Assembly (NCBI GenBank): GCA_019155185.1
Contig: CM032795.1
Span: forward strand, 12,565,795 to 12,629,794
DNA: 64,000 nucleotides
From: Beaufortia kweichowensis
Taxonomy: Eukaryota; Chordata; Actinopteri; Cypriniformes; Gastromyzontidae
Reading direction: 5' to 3'
The notes beneath the pieces are model-generated. The model was not told the origin of the DNA. It searched no databases and saw only the letters and a program-made list of their open reading frames with translations. Of this stretch, positions 53,101-62,845 are shown piece by piece. A program made the translations under genes and the position numbers. The first letter of the stretch is position 1. Every line of letters starts with the position of its first letter.

Positions 53101-56100
53101 TTTGCATCTTTGTAATTTAAAGCGATTTCTTTTCTTGCAAATGATATTTTCAGCACAATTTATTGTATGAATATCAGTATTAGTATTTACTATGTCCCCT
53201 GTTTGCATCGATAGCAACATGCACTCCAGCTGGTCCGTTTTTTTTTTTCTTAAAATGTTGTTTTTGTCCGTGTTCATAGATTTTAAATTCCAGATTTTTA
53301 ACATGGTTTGCAAACAAGTGAGTTCTTCTCCTGCAAATAAACCTCTCAGAGCAGTCATTACAAGCAACTTAACCCATCAGTCAATCCTTGACCTTAGTTG
53401 CGCGGGCCAATCATAATCCAGAGTTAATTGGCACCTTCAGCGGTCAAAGAGTGGAGTTTGGAGTCCCCATGGCACAGACATTGTCAAACATGATCTTGTT
53501 TTTGGTTTTGATCTGGTAAAGGAACCGTAAAAGCATCGAAGAAGATATAGGTAGTGCCGTATTGCTCATCTGTTTATGTTTTTTTTCCATTTTTAGGTAA
53601 TTTTAGTAAAACTATTTAAAATTATTGTTTGTATCTTGGTATACTTTATTTGAGCCAATATGATTTCTTTTTATTTTCTCATTCTTGCTTTGTATTTGTT
53701 CAATGCTCTTTTTTCTTAGACCTGGCTTCTCTGTTTATGTCACCTTTTCCTACATCTCCCCCACTTCAGTTTAATGATGAGGTCTTTGAAGACCCAGGTA
53801 ATGCTTGTGACCCATGCCTGCAGCTTGAATCGTCAAAAAAAAAACTATTCCCATAACAGACATTACCTACAGGCTCAGAAATAAGCAAAAATGCAAATTA
53901 TGTTAGGAACATTTGATTTGTTTTAACTTGGGTTATAGGGCCCTATGATTTTCAGACGGAATCATGGACTTAAACAAAGTGCTTTAATAAACTTCATCAC
54001 TTAGCAAATGTTATCTGTGCCCCTGCCGTGTTTGCACAAACTGAGGGCATTTCTCTGCAGCCAACCTTATTGTAAACAGACTAAAAAGTCGACTTTCACC
54101 CGAGCTTGTATATGCACTTGTTTTTCCTTAAGAAGAATGCGTGAGACAATATAAACATGATAACTGTATGTTAACTCGAGTGTTTATCCATGTTGTGTAC
54201 TTTTATTGCACTGTCTTTATGGACAGCTTTATTAACTTTTTTTTTTTGGTTCTTTTTGAGGTAAAATCCTTAATGTTTTAACTTGATAACTGTCACTGCA
54301 CATATTGAGCATACACATTAAGCGGCACTACCGAACTACAGTGTTTTACATTCTAGATATTTTAATCTTTCTTTTTCATTTTTGGTATTTTTAAAAATAA
54401 CTTTAACACTCTTTTTTTTCATAAAAGTGTTCCACATTTACGTTTGTTGCTGATATAGCCTTTTGATATAGCTTGTTTTTAAATGGTTACAAAATCTTAA
54501 TGATTAAAAAATGCTTAAACTTAAATAAACAAATAGTAAAATATTAATACATTTTTAAATATTATATATTATACATTTTAAATGTATAATTTTAAACTGT
54601 TGATAAATTGAATTTCAGTTAAATATACATGCTTTTTCCTTACTAAAATTTAACTATTTAACTAGCTATTGTTAGTTAACTAAAATAATTAACTAAAACA
54701 TTTTTAGCACAATCCAGAAAAATGTAAATGAAAAAAAAAACAGAACCCCCCCAAAAAAGGAATGAATTTGTGAAAACGGATTGTGGAGAAAAAATAAAAT
54801 GGATTTCATAGGGCCCTACTCGGTTAAAGATTTCTACAATTCTGAGTGATGTATACATGCATGAGGGGTTTAATATTGGTTTGTTTTACATGTTGTGTTA
54901 GTTAATTTGGGCGTATTTGACTTGCTTTATTTAACATGATTGACTGTTTAATACCTTATTTACAAAGATCGTTTTATTTCTTTTACCCAGTTTTGTGTTT
55001 TCCAGTTTATTGTACACATTATAGCATGTCTTTATATGGATGTACACCCAGATCATGTGTGTAATTACATAATCTATTATTCGCTCCAGCATGTCAGTTC
55101 ATCATGATTGTCAGTGTGTTAAGTGTAATTTCACAACCCTGCATTGCTCTCTTTTCTCTGATGACCCCTGTAACAGAAGTGGATTCACAGCCAGAGCCCA
55201 CCTCTCCATCAGAAGTCAGTCTTGAGGTTACAGAGGCTCCTGCTTTCCCACTTCCCTGTAAACTTCCTCCTTCCTCTGCCAACTCAGGCACCCCACCGTT
55301 CCTTCCCTTCCCTTTTCCTTCCTCCACCTCTCCTTGGGAGCTTTCCGATGAGGCTTTTTCCTCCCTCATCTCTGCCCCAGCCAGAGCTATGAGTGTGCCT
55401 CCAGCCCTACAGGCTGCTCCTAAAGACTTCACTACCCACAAGCCCCCTCTCAGTGCTCCCGCCACCGGTCCAGACGCACTTGCTTCCTGGGCCCAGAGTC
55501 AATGGATTGCCTTTAATGATACCGTTGTGCCTTTTCGTGGACCGCCCCATCTAACAGCGAGGCCACGGTCAGTGCCCTTGTCTCAACAGTCCAGGCGTTT
55601 CTCCAGAGGACCTGCGGCTGACTCCTTCACCAGCACTGGGAGAGAGGAGAGCGGCCCTTCAATGAAGGAAGCAGGAGCAGTCAGAGGCGTGCAGGATGGT
55701 AATTGTGTGGAATGAGACTTCTAAGCATGTTTAAATACTGTTCTGTGCTCTGTGATATGTGCACTGATGTCTGAATTATAACCTGCCTGGTGTTTTATTA
55801 TGCTAAGAAAACATTTGTATTCACTTATTTTAAATCATTTTATTGATTTGGTGGATTTTGTTTTATTATTTTTAATTTTTTATATTAGCTCTTTATTTTG
55901 TACATTTTATTTGACTGTTCATTTATTGTTAAATTATTTTCTGCATTAATTTGAATAGAAATGTTAGGAAAAATATTCACCTTTAAGCCATCAGTCCAAT
56001 TCATAGAATTTTACAGTAAGAAAAATTGTACATTTTTTCAAGACATTTTTGCTACTGCCATATACACTATTGTATCTCACTAAAATTCCTAAATAATTTT

Positions 56101-59100
56101 GGTAATTTCTTATGTAGCTTGAAAAGTATCTGCTTCCTTTTTAGCGTATTTATTTTAAGTATAAAAAATCTTTTTAATATTTATTGTAGATTTAATTATA
56201 TATCACTGTAAAATATTTTTATTTTTTTTAGCTAATCTGCCTCAGAAATTTTTGAGCTCATTTTTTTCTCATTTTGAATGAGAAAATTAGGATGATTTAA
56301 AGGTGAAAATGTTTATTTAATCCTATTCTTATTTTGTTAATTTTTAATTTTAAGTTTCTTAAGTTTCTTAATGTTGTAACGTATTTTTTTGTCTGTTTTT
56401 TGTTTGATAATTTTTTTGAATATGTTAATATTTTGACATTGCAACTAAGCATGTGCCTGTCTGAAGATCATTAGACTTTTATGACTGATTATAGATCAGC
56501 TGTAGTCATTGCATTTGACTTTTAGCTTGTGCCACATCAAGAACACAACTGCAGTGTTTTGAATGTTTTTCAGCATTGGTTATCATGTTTTCTAGTTTAA
56601 CCATTCACACTCTCAATCATGTTTACCTTGTTTACCAGTGCTTACCTTTTCTGTTGTTAAACATTTGTTGTCTTTTTTTCATGCACAGTACCAAACAGGC
56701 CAACCACACCTCTGGGCACAGCAACCATAGTACCACCTCCACGACCATTATCACGGCCCAAACTTCCTGCTGGCAAGCTGACGGGCATCAATGAAACTGT
56801 AAGTAAAATGTGATCTTGCAAATTGTACATATTCATAATACTGATTGCTATTTACTGATTTACAGTGAGTTATTGACTGGTGGTTTGCTTTTTTCAGGGC
56901 CGACCGTTCAGCCCTCCTAAAGTGTCAAACTCCAGCCCACCCCCAGGTGCTCCTCTCGCTCGCGCTGAAAGCTCCTCCTCCCTCAGCTCCAACACCTCCC
57001 TGAGCGCCAGCAACACGCCCACCGTCGGTGAGTAATTTCCATCAAACATTAAACACACGTGATTCCTTTGCATCTGCACATGTGTTTGTATAATGAAAGC
57101 TTACATTCACAATATATGATTGTACCCGTGTATCATGATCAACACATCACACACTAGATCACTCCATCCTCACCCTTCCCTGTTGGGCTGTGCTCTTGCC
57201 CTGTTTTTTCTTTCCTTTGTTTTTTCTTTTCATTTTGATTTAAGAGGACGATGTGTTCGTGGGGAAACTGCCCACGTTTGAGAAGAGATGTGAGACGCCG
57301 GCAGGTAAAGTATAGAAGCAAGAGGAATATTTTGTTCTGACTTACAGTACTAACTGACCCCTGAATGATCATCTGTCAGTGAACAACCAATCACATTGCC
57401 TCATGTACTAAACCACACCCATTCCTCTCTAAAATGTTCTATAATGACTCACCAGTTGCTTTTTTGGTGTAATCAAGAAAATTTCTCTACTTTTCCAGTC
57501 TCTGAAACTAATGTGGATGATTTGTAAAATCATAACACTATGACTATTGTTGATGATTTATTGTGGCTCGTGAGAATGCATGGCAGAGACGACAAGTACT
57601 CAAAAAATGTGTCCTCTCTCTTTTTGAACTGTCAGTATTTGTCAGTATAAGGGTTAGAAACGTATAAATAAACCACCTTGCTAGGAACTCTCAAAACGTT
57701 TGTGATTCATGTTTAGTTGACTAATTATTTTTAATGCATCTTTGTCTGTGTCTCTCTTCCTCTTCATCTGTCCTTTCGCAGGGACTTCTCGTGGACCCAG
57801 TCCAGTGACATTGGCATCCCAGGATGCATTGCCCATTGCTGTAGCTTTCACAGAGTCAGTTAATGCCTATTTCAAAGGAGCAGATCCCAGCAAGTGAGTT
57901 TCACAGGACTGCAAACCATTCAGACTTTACATACTATACACAAAGTTGCCATGATTGCGGGAAAGCTGGACACATTTTAGAGCCTTAGTTTAATGTTAAT
58001 TAATACAATTTTTATTTAAAAATTAATAATATATATGTTTCTATATATGCCCAGATCTAAAATATTCCATTATTTCTATCTCTGTATTTTTTATCCTTAC
58101 CAATTAATAACAAAAATACTGGAAAAGTCATGGAAAAGCCTTAAGAACCCTATGTGTATTCTCAGCAGTTACCATCAACGGTTTAAGCCATTGTATGTTT
58201 TTGGGACAATATGCAAAACATAATATCTCCTACACTTAGTATGCCAATTAGATTTTAAATCTTTGAAAACAGACACCCAGTGTAAATGTACAAACACACA
58301 TTTATTAAGTTAGTGTTGTCCTGCACTTGTTTAAATGTTGTTTTGTTATCGACCAAGTGTCCAGCTCGGCATTAAACCCAGCTGTGTGTTTTAGGTGCAT
58401 TGTGAAGATCACAGGAGACATGACCCTGTCCTTCCCCAGTGGCATTATCAAGATATTCACCTCCAGTCCATCTCCCGCTGTACTCAGCTTCAAACTCTCA
58501 AACACTAGCAGACTAGAGCAAATCATGCCCAATCAGCAACTACTGCACAGGTGAGTGTGGCTTACGGTTTAGGATGTATGGACTCTATTAGCAGAGCTTT
58601 ATGAAAATATACATTTTTTATGAGAATTCTGAGAATTTATATTTCAAATTCTTACTGAATATGTTATATCCATAATGCCGGAATTGCCTTTCTGCAAGTG
58701 TGATACGAGAAAACAAAGTTGCCTGAATATAAATGTTCCTAGTAGCTATCTTATTATGGTCTCAATGTGTTTTATCTGTAAATCCATATATCAGTGTTCT
58801 TGCAGCTTAACTTTACAAGGCTCAAATAGCTGAGCCTGAGATCTTATTCTCGCTCTTTTTGTTGTGTGCATTCCAGCCAGCAGCTCCCAGGCATGACTAA
58901 TCGAATCAGGATGGATTTGTGATTCATTAGTTAGATTGCTAGAGTAGGGTTAGTTGTTCGTGCTGCCAAATCAATGAATTATTGAGTTCTTTTCTCATTG
59001 TGTTCTGTGTGTCTGCATTTTACAGCGACTCCTCCCAGAGTGACACAAACACTAAAGATTTCTGGCTAAACATGCCCGTGCTGACGGCGTACCTCAGGAA

Positions 59101-60421
59101 ATGTTCTGAGCAGAACCCTGCGGCTTCCTATTACAATGTAGACATCCTAAAATACCAGGTTAAAAGATTTTAATTCTTGTGCTTTTGGCAGACGATTTTA
59201 TCCAAAGTGACTTGCACTGCATTCCATTTGTACAGTTCTCACATTGTGTGTGCTGATCTTTTGGATTTTCTTTCTCAGGTCTGTTCAAATGGCATCCAGT
59301 CCACACCTCTGAATCTCGTAGTGTACTGGAAATGCAGTCCTAGTACCACAGATCTGCGGGTGGACTACCAGTACAACCCAGAGGCCATGCAGCCACCCGT
59401 AACACTCACCAACATACAGGTGTTAGTGCCCGTCAACGGCGGCGTCATTAACATGCAGTCACTCCCCAGCGCCATCTGGTGAGTTGGAGGGATGAGATAC
59501 ACAAACACTAAATATCATAGTTTTGGGGGGGTTTTGTATACGGTATACACAAACAACACAGTCACTGACACAACTGCTCAGTCTAATTGTGATGGAATTG
59601 TTTCTGTCTTTGAATTAGGAATGCAGAACAGAATAAGTTGTTATGGAAATTGAGTGACATCTCAGACAAGTCTGAAAATGAAGGTATGAACAAGTCCACC
59701 AATACTCATTAACATTATAAGTTAAAGCAACACTTTACAATAAGATTGTATTTGTTTACATTAGTTATTACTAATAATGAGCAATACTTCTACAGCATTT
59801 ATTATTTGTAGGTCATGTGAATTTCTGCATTCACAAATACATTTTTACAATCAAAAGTTAATACACAGTAAGGTAACGTAAGCAACTGCATTGTCATTAA
59901 CATTCACATAAGGTTAATAAATGCTGAAAAACTATATTAGTTCATGTTAGTTAATGCATTTACTAATGTTAGCAAGTACAACCTGATTGTAAAGTGTTAC
60001 CAATATTTGTTATGACACTTTATTGAAAGGCCTTTAATAATGCCTTTTGATTACCGATTGATGTAATAAAGATTAAAAGGTCTTAAAAAGGATTAAAAGC
60101 TTGATGTTAACTCTGTGTGTATTTATGTCAGGCTCCGGTTCTCTGAGGGCAAAGTTTGACCTGTCTGATGGTCCATCCATCCCTGCCACCATGGCTGTTC
60201 AGTTCTTCAGTGAAAGCAGCACTTTGTCTGGTGTAGACATGGAACTAGTAGGCTCTGGTTACCGGCTCTCCCTTAATAAGAAGAGATTTGCCACTGGTAA
60301 GTCACATACATGTACTTTTAATGCTTAATTTTTTTATGATTTTAGCCTTAATGCTCAGATAGCATCAGATACTAGTGTGTGTGTGCGTGCATTCACAGGT
60401 CGCTATATGGCTGACTGCTGA
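29338..60421 (+). CDS. fcho2: F-BAR domain only protein 2 (FCH domain only 2), endocytic AP2 activator
   Basis: Exons: 29338-29370, 34995-35086, 36721-36795, 37461-37602, 39707-39859, 39963-40067, 40830-40928, 43016-43112, 45898-45942, 46143-46212, 46409-46433, 46708-46764, 46989-47046, 47377-47552, 49861-49885, 51154-51198, 51828-51873, 52049-52125, 53720-53797, 55177-55698, 56689-56798, 56898-57027, 57245-57304, 57782-57893, 58395-58550, 59026-59158, 59279-59478, 59619-59683, 60132-60296, 60399-60421. With all exons this gives 3174 nt, 1057 aa; human FCHO2 is 810 aa. F-BAR domain at about residues 1-265 (MITPYFLENFWGEKNNGFDV), disordered linker at 266-785, and C-terminal mu-homology domain at about 785-1057 (SGSLRAKFDLS, ending ADC). 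Family role: early clathrin-coat nucleator that bends PI(4,5)P2 membrane, opens AP2 through the linker, and binds Eps15/intersectin and BMP receptor cargo through the muHD. Exons 12, 19, 20 and 23 are in-frame cassettes and may be skipped. Confidence 0.95.
29371..34994 (+). other. fcho2: fcho2 intron 1 (5.6 kb)
   Basis: The first 400 bp stay relatively GC-rich and include CCAAT-type motifs (gattggtcg near 29675 and gattggatg near 29725), probably the downstream part of the promoter. The rest is AT-rich with no conserved exon or RNA gene recognised. A SINE-like block lies at 34230-34270. The short open frames inside are non-coding. Confidence 0.55.
34230..34270 (-). repeat. SINE-like conserved block, copy 2
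   Basis: 'TGCATTTAGCTTTTATGCAA' followed by AGCGACTT is the inverse of the CGCTTTGGATAAA block in map1b, with substitutions. Only this core is recognisable. Confidence 0.4.
35928..35994. repeat. Perfect 31-bp inverted repeat with 5-nt loop in fcho2 intron 2
   Basis: The left arm 35928-35958 (starting CTACATGTTTTTACATG) is exactly reverse-complementary to the right arm 35964-35994, with loop TTTAT. Pairing stops at the next base on both sides. An RNA copy would form a fully paired 31-bp hairpin. There is no transposon-like flank. Confidence 0.97.
36261..36290. repeat. 11-bp perfect inverted repeat in fcho2 intron 2
   Basis: ACTTCTGGAGT at 36261-36271 is mirrored by ACTCCAGAAGT at 36280-36290, with loop AAAACATC. 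Confidence 0.9.
37181..37218. repeat. 19-bp perfect tandem duplication in fcho2 intron 3
   Basis: ATGAAAGTATGCTTTCCAT occurs twice, head to tail, without mismatch. Confidence 0.95.
38335..38425. mobile_element. Fragment of ACACTTTAC-ended hAT-like MITE
   Basis: The internal string 'AACAATGAACAATACTTCTG' followed by 'TTAGTTAATTTCAACATTTG' is the interior of the family whose complete copy is at 59729-59999. Neither terminus is present. It lies in fcho2 intron 4. Confidence 0.5.
40269..40318. repeat. 25-bp perfect tandem duplication in fcho2 intron 6
   Basis: Two adjacent identical 25-bp units, each starting AAAAACTATATTGATGC, at 40269-40293 and 40294-40318. Confidence 0.95.
40995..41217. repeat. 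(TA/TG)n compound microsatellite in fcho2 intron 7
   Basis: About 220 bp of alternating TA and TG/TATG units ending in a short GTGTGTG run. In all + strand frames it reads as spurious Tyr/Ile/Val/Met protein. It is followed at 41221-41262 by a diverged inverted-repeat-like ctatagatgagag...catctatag. Confidence 0.95.
47047..47376 (+). other. fcho2: fcho2 intron 13, U12-type AT-AC intron
   Basis: Exon 13 ends GAGAACG and the intron starts ATATCCTTTCTC, the textbook U12 AT-AC donor. The 3' part has TCCTTAAC (47356-47363), a U12 branch consensus. Branch A 47362 lies 14 nt before the terminal AC (ctgatcAC, 47375-47376). Joining gives END-AKENSFYSSSD, matching the vertebrate FCHO2 frame. No GT donor near the exon end keeps this frame. 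Confidence 0.93.
47769..47782 (+). promoter_or_regulatory. CTCF-like motif in fcho2 intron 14
   Basis: ACACTAGAGGGCAG matches the CTCF core CCASYAGRKGGCRS at 13 of 14 positions (first base A). Binding is inferred. Confidence 0.3.
47894..47921. repeat. (TG)n microsatellite in fcho2 intron 14
   Basis: 14 TG units, uninterrupted. Confidence 0.95.
53936..54818. mobile_element. Non-autonomous hAT-like transposon in fcho2 intron 19
   Basis: The ends are inverted: TAGGGCCCTATGATTTT on the left, and on the right, read inversely, TAGGGCCCTATGAAATCC. The flanking 8-mers TTGGGTTA and CTCGGTTA agree at 6 of 8 positions, in keeping with an aged 8-bp hAT target-site duplication. The 883-bp interior is AT-rich and has no transposase frame. 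TAGGGCCCTA-type ends are familiar in zebrafish hAT families. Confidence 0.75.
55177..55698 (+). CDS. fcho2: fcho2 exon 20: large in-frame linker exon with AP2 motif
   Basis: This 522-nt exon (phase 1 in, phase 1 out) encodes residues about 500-673, rich in Pro, Ser and Ala. It opens EVDSQPEPTSPSEVSLEV and contains SPWELSDEAFSS. At 55503-55520 it encodes WIAFND, which fits the WxxFxD/E motif for the AP2 alpha-appendage. Acceptor ccctgtaacag and donor GATG|GTAATT are acceptable. The human 810-aa FCHO2 goes directly from the Ser-rich DPLFGPSLD region to RPTTP, so it has no counterpart to this exon that I can recall. Being symmetric, the exon can be skipped without a frameshift; whether it is constitutive is unknown. 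Retained frame over 174 codons supports real coding. Confidence 0.8.
57782..60421 (+). CDS. fcho2: fcho2 exons 24-30: mu-homology domain
   Basis: Residues about 785-1057, from AVAFTESVNAYFKGADPSKC to RYMADC-stop, form the muHD, related to the AP2 mu2 cargo-binding domain. Seven exons cover it with all phases closing. Blocks GDMTLSFPSGIIKIF, EQNPAASYYNVD, STTDLRVDYQYNPEAM and GYRLSLNKKRFATG agree closely with the mammalian protein. This domain recruits Eps15, intersectin and Dab2 and, in zebrafish, has been linked to BMP receptor endocytosis. This entry is a domain-level subdivision of the fcho2 CDS. Confidence 0.93.
59176..59225 (-). repeat. SINE-like conserved block, copy 3
   Basis: 'GGCAGACGATTTTATCCAAA' followed by GTGACTTGCA is the inverse complement of the conserved fish repeat tail. 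It occupies about 40% of the 120-bp intron 26 of fcho2. Confidence 0.5.
59729..59999. mobile_element. hAT-like MITE with ACACTTTAC termini in fcho2 intron 28
   Basis: The left end is AACACTTTACAATAAGATTG and the right end, inverted, is AACACTTTACAATCAGGTTG; they match at 18 of 20 positions. The interior consists of 'TTAGTTAATGC' and 'AACAATGAACAATACTTCTA'-like modules typical of this abundant cyprinid family. It is 271 bp with no coding capacity. Confidence 0.65.
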
Positions 60422-62845
60422 GATCTGAGCTGAGATAAAATGCAGGAAATCTGGAGGTGAATTTCTGATCTATTCTGTCAATGCTTCTAAATGATATTTC
60501 TGGAGGATCTTTAGAGAGGATGAAAAAGAGGTCTGTCTGGGTGAAGGCCTCTCACACTTCTGTTTCCTCTCCACGTTCTGAACCATCCAGTTCTAGTGAA
60601 GCACCTTTCTGGAGACGAGAGATTTTTATACTACAGTAACGTAGCACTGAGTTTCAAACACTGTGTAAAAAGACAAATAAAACAAAACAAACAAAAAAAA
60701 AAAGAAGGAATGTCAGGATATTGGTGAATGAAATCATTAATCTTGATACTTTCAGACTTTTATAAAGTCAGAACGATAGTGTTTGTTCTTTTCATATGTA
60801 TAGGTAACACAAATTGTAATATGGATTATATATGTATAAACATACAGTAGCATATCTAAGCGAAAAGGAGACAACTGCACTAACAATCTTTCTGTATATT
60901 TGTTTAGCAGTCACTTCTACATTGTATTCACCCAAAAGTCAGTCACATTGACAAGGAAGAGAACAAACAGATAAAAAAGTAAGAAAAACAGTAAGAGAAA
61001 ATGGCTCAGCCACAGATCAATTCATGCTCACAGAATTGCCTTACTTCTTGTCCAAACTGCCATTGGTAATTTCCAGAGTTGAGCATTACACATTCATCGG
61101 CTAAATGTAATTTAAAAATGTTTTTCCTGCTTTCCTTTGTTTTCAGTTTCTTCTGTCTATATTTCTATTTCTCATTATGAATGTGCAATGAAGGTATAAG
61201 CTTTCAGAATGACGTTTTTGGATTAAGGGTAAATTTAGTGCCATTTTTAACATTGTCAAGAAAACCTACTGGTTAGTTGTGTGTTTTGCTTACCAGCAAA
61301 AGGAAACACTGACCTCAGTGCCTCTTTTCTGTCACTTAAGTAAATTGTACAGCGAAGGCATTTGCATGTTTTAATATGAAAGAGCCCATCTTTTTCACGT
61401 TTATGACTTCATATCGTAGCTCTTCCTTTATTATTATAGTGCCAGTTCAGTTTTTGACAGGAGTTTGCTTCTTGATTGAATTTTAAAGGGAAACATCAGT
61501 CAAAAAGATATCAAATTTAGACAATGTTCTTCAAACTTTTATAGAGTTAGGATTGTCATGTGCCTCTTTGGTCATGTTTATAGACACTTTCCAGTGTCAG
61601 CACATGCTCAGGCCTTTTAGATGGTGTGCGTGTAAATCTGTGCAGAATTCTACCAAAATATCCAGCGAAAAATCATCACTGTGAGATAAAGGCAGACCCT
61701 GACTTTGTGGAGGGATCCAGACCAAAATGTTTAGGATGTTCGAATATTGAGATGCATTACAAGCGTGCACACTTTCAGTGTAGTTTACTATTAATTTCTT
61801 AGTAAACTGTTATTCTAAGGGATAAGGGTAATTGTTAATATATTTTACCAAATGTCACCTCATTTGGAGCATTTTGTATTTTTTCCTCAGATTAATAAAT
61901 GGCTTTATGTGGTTTTGCCAAATATAGATTAAAAAGCACAATGAGATGCCACAGGAATACTGAAATGTACAGTATGCCGGGTTCCAGAAATTTCTACCAC
62001 CAGGCATGAATTTTAACAATTTTACCTAAATTTGTTGTTAGTTTTGTATCACAGCAATTTGTCATTTTATTGCCCTCAAGGTTATCCTTGTAGTCTATAT
62101 GTGCTATATGTCCAGTGAAGAGATTCACTGTGCTTTTGGGGTTTAGGAGCAGGCAGTGGTTTGCTTGGCAAAACATGTCGGCCTCATGCAAGGGCTATTT
62201 GCCTTGTCTTCTGTGGAGGACCACATCTTCAAGGGCTAGCCAGATACCATTTGTACCTTAAAATAAACAACACTAATAAACACTAAATTTCAACAATGAA
62301 GGATCTCATGAATCTAGAAAAAAATAGGTTTTAGGATTATGGAAAAAAAAGCTTTTAAGGATTTTGTCTTGCTTTCACCAGCTTTCTGAGTTGTAGCCTA
62401 ACAGTTTTGTGAAGTAACACAATGAAGATTTTATATACTGAATCCTCACCGTTTGTATGTAACTTTTGAATATTTGTGATTTTTAATTCATTTGTATGAA
62501 ATGTGGTGTTGGTTTAACAAGTACAGAAGCAGAAATCACCCGGTGAACATCCAGATCAATGTAGCATCCAAATATAATACAATATTGCCTTCTTCAGTCC
62601 AGGGCTTCTTGAAACTAATTGTGTTGTTAGCAAGCTGGTTCTTGCTGCTTCTACAGCCATCACATTAATATTCCAAATCAACTTTTAAAAGGTCTCTTTT
62701 TTTATGTCCCATTTAATGAAAGGGTAAAAGTAATTTTTATTTTGACTCTCATATTGTAAATTTTTAACTATTTCTGCCATTTTTTTCTGCTTTATGATGC
62801 TCTGTGTCAGTAATAAATGTGTAATATATAAATCTATACAAATAT
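60422..62845 (+). other. fcho2: fcho2 3'UTR with candidate poly(A) site
   Basis: No coding signal follows the stop. A possible early signal, AAATAAAAC near 60675, is followed by an A-rich stretch. The preferred distal AATAAA is at 62812-62817 with a downstream GT/T-rich stretch (ttgtcctttttgtctactg). A length of about 2.4 kb is plausible for this gene. Confidence 0.45.

Noticed and set aside
55094..55465. 123-aa minus-strand open frame
   Set aside because: It is antisense to fcho2 exon 20. The sense frame closes phase with flanking exons; the antisense does not form part of any gene.
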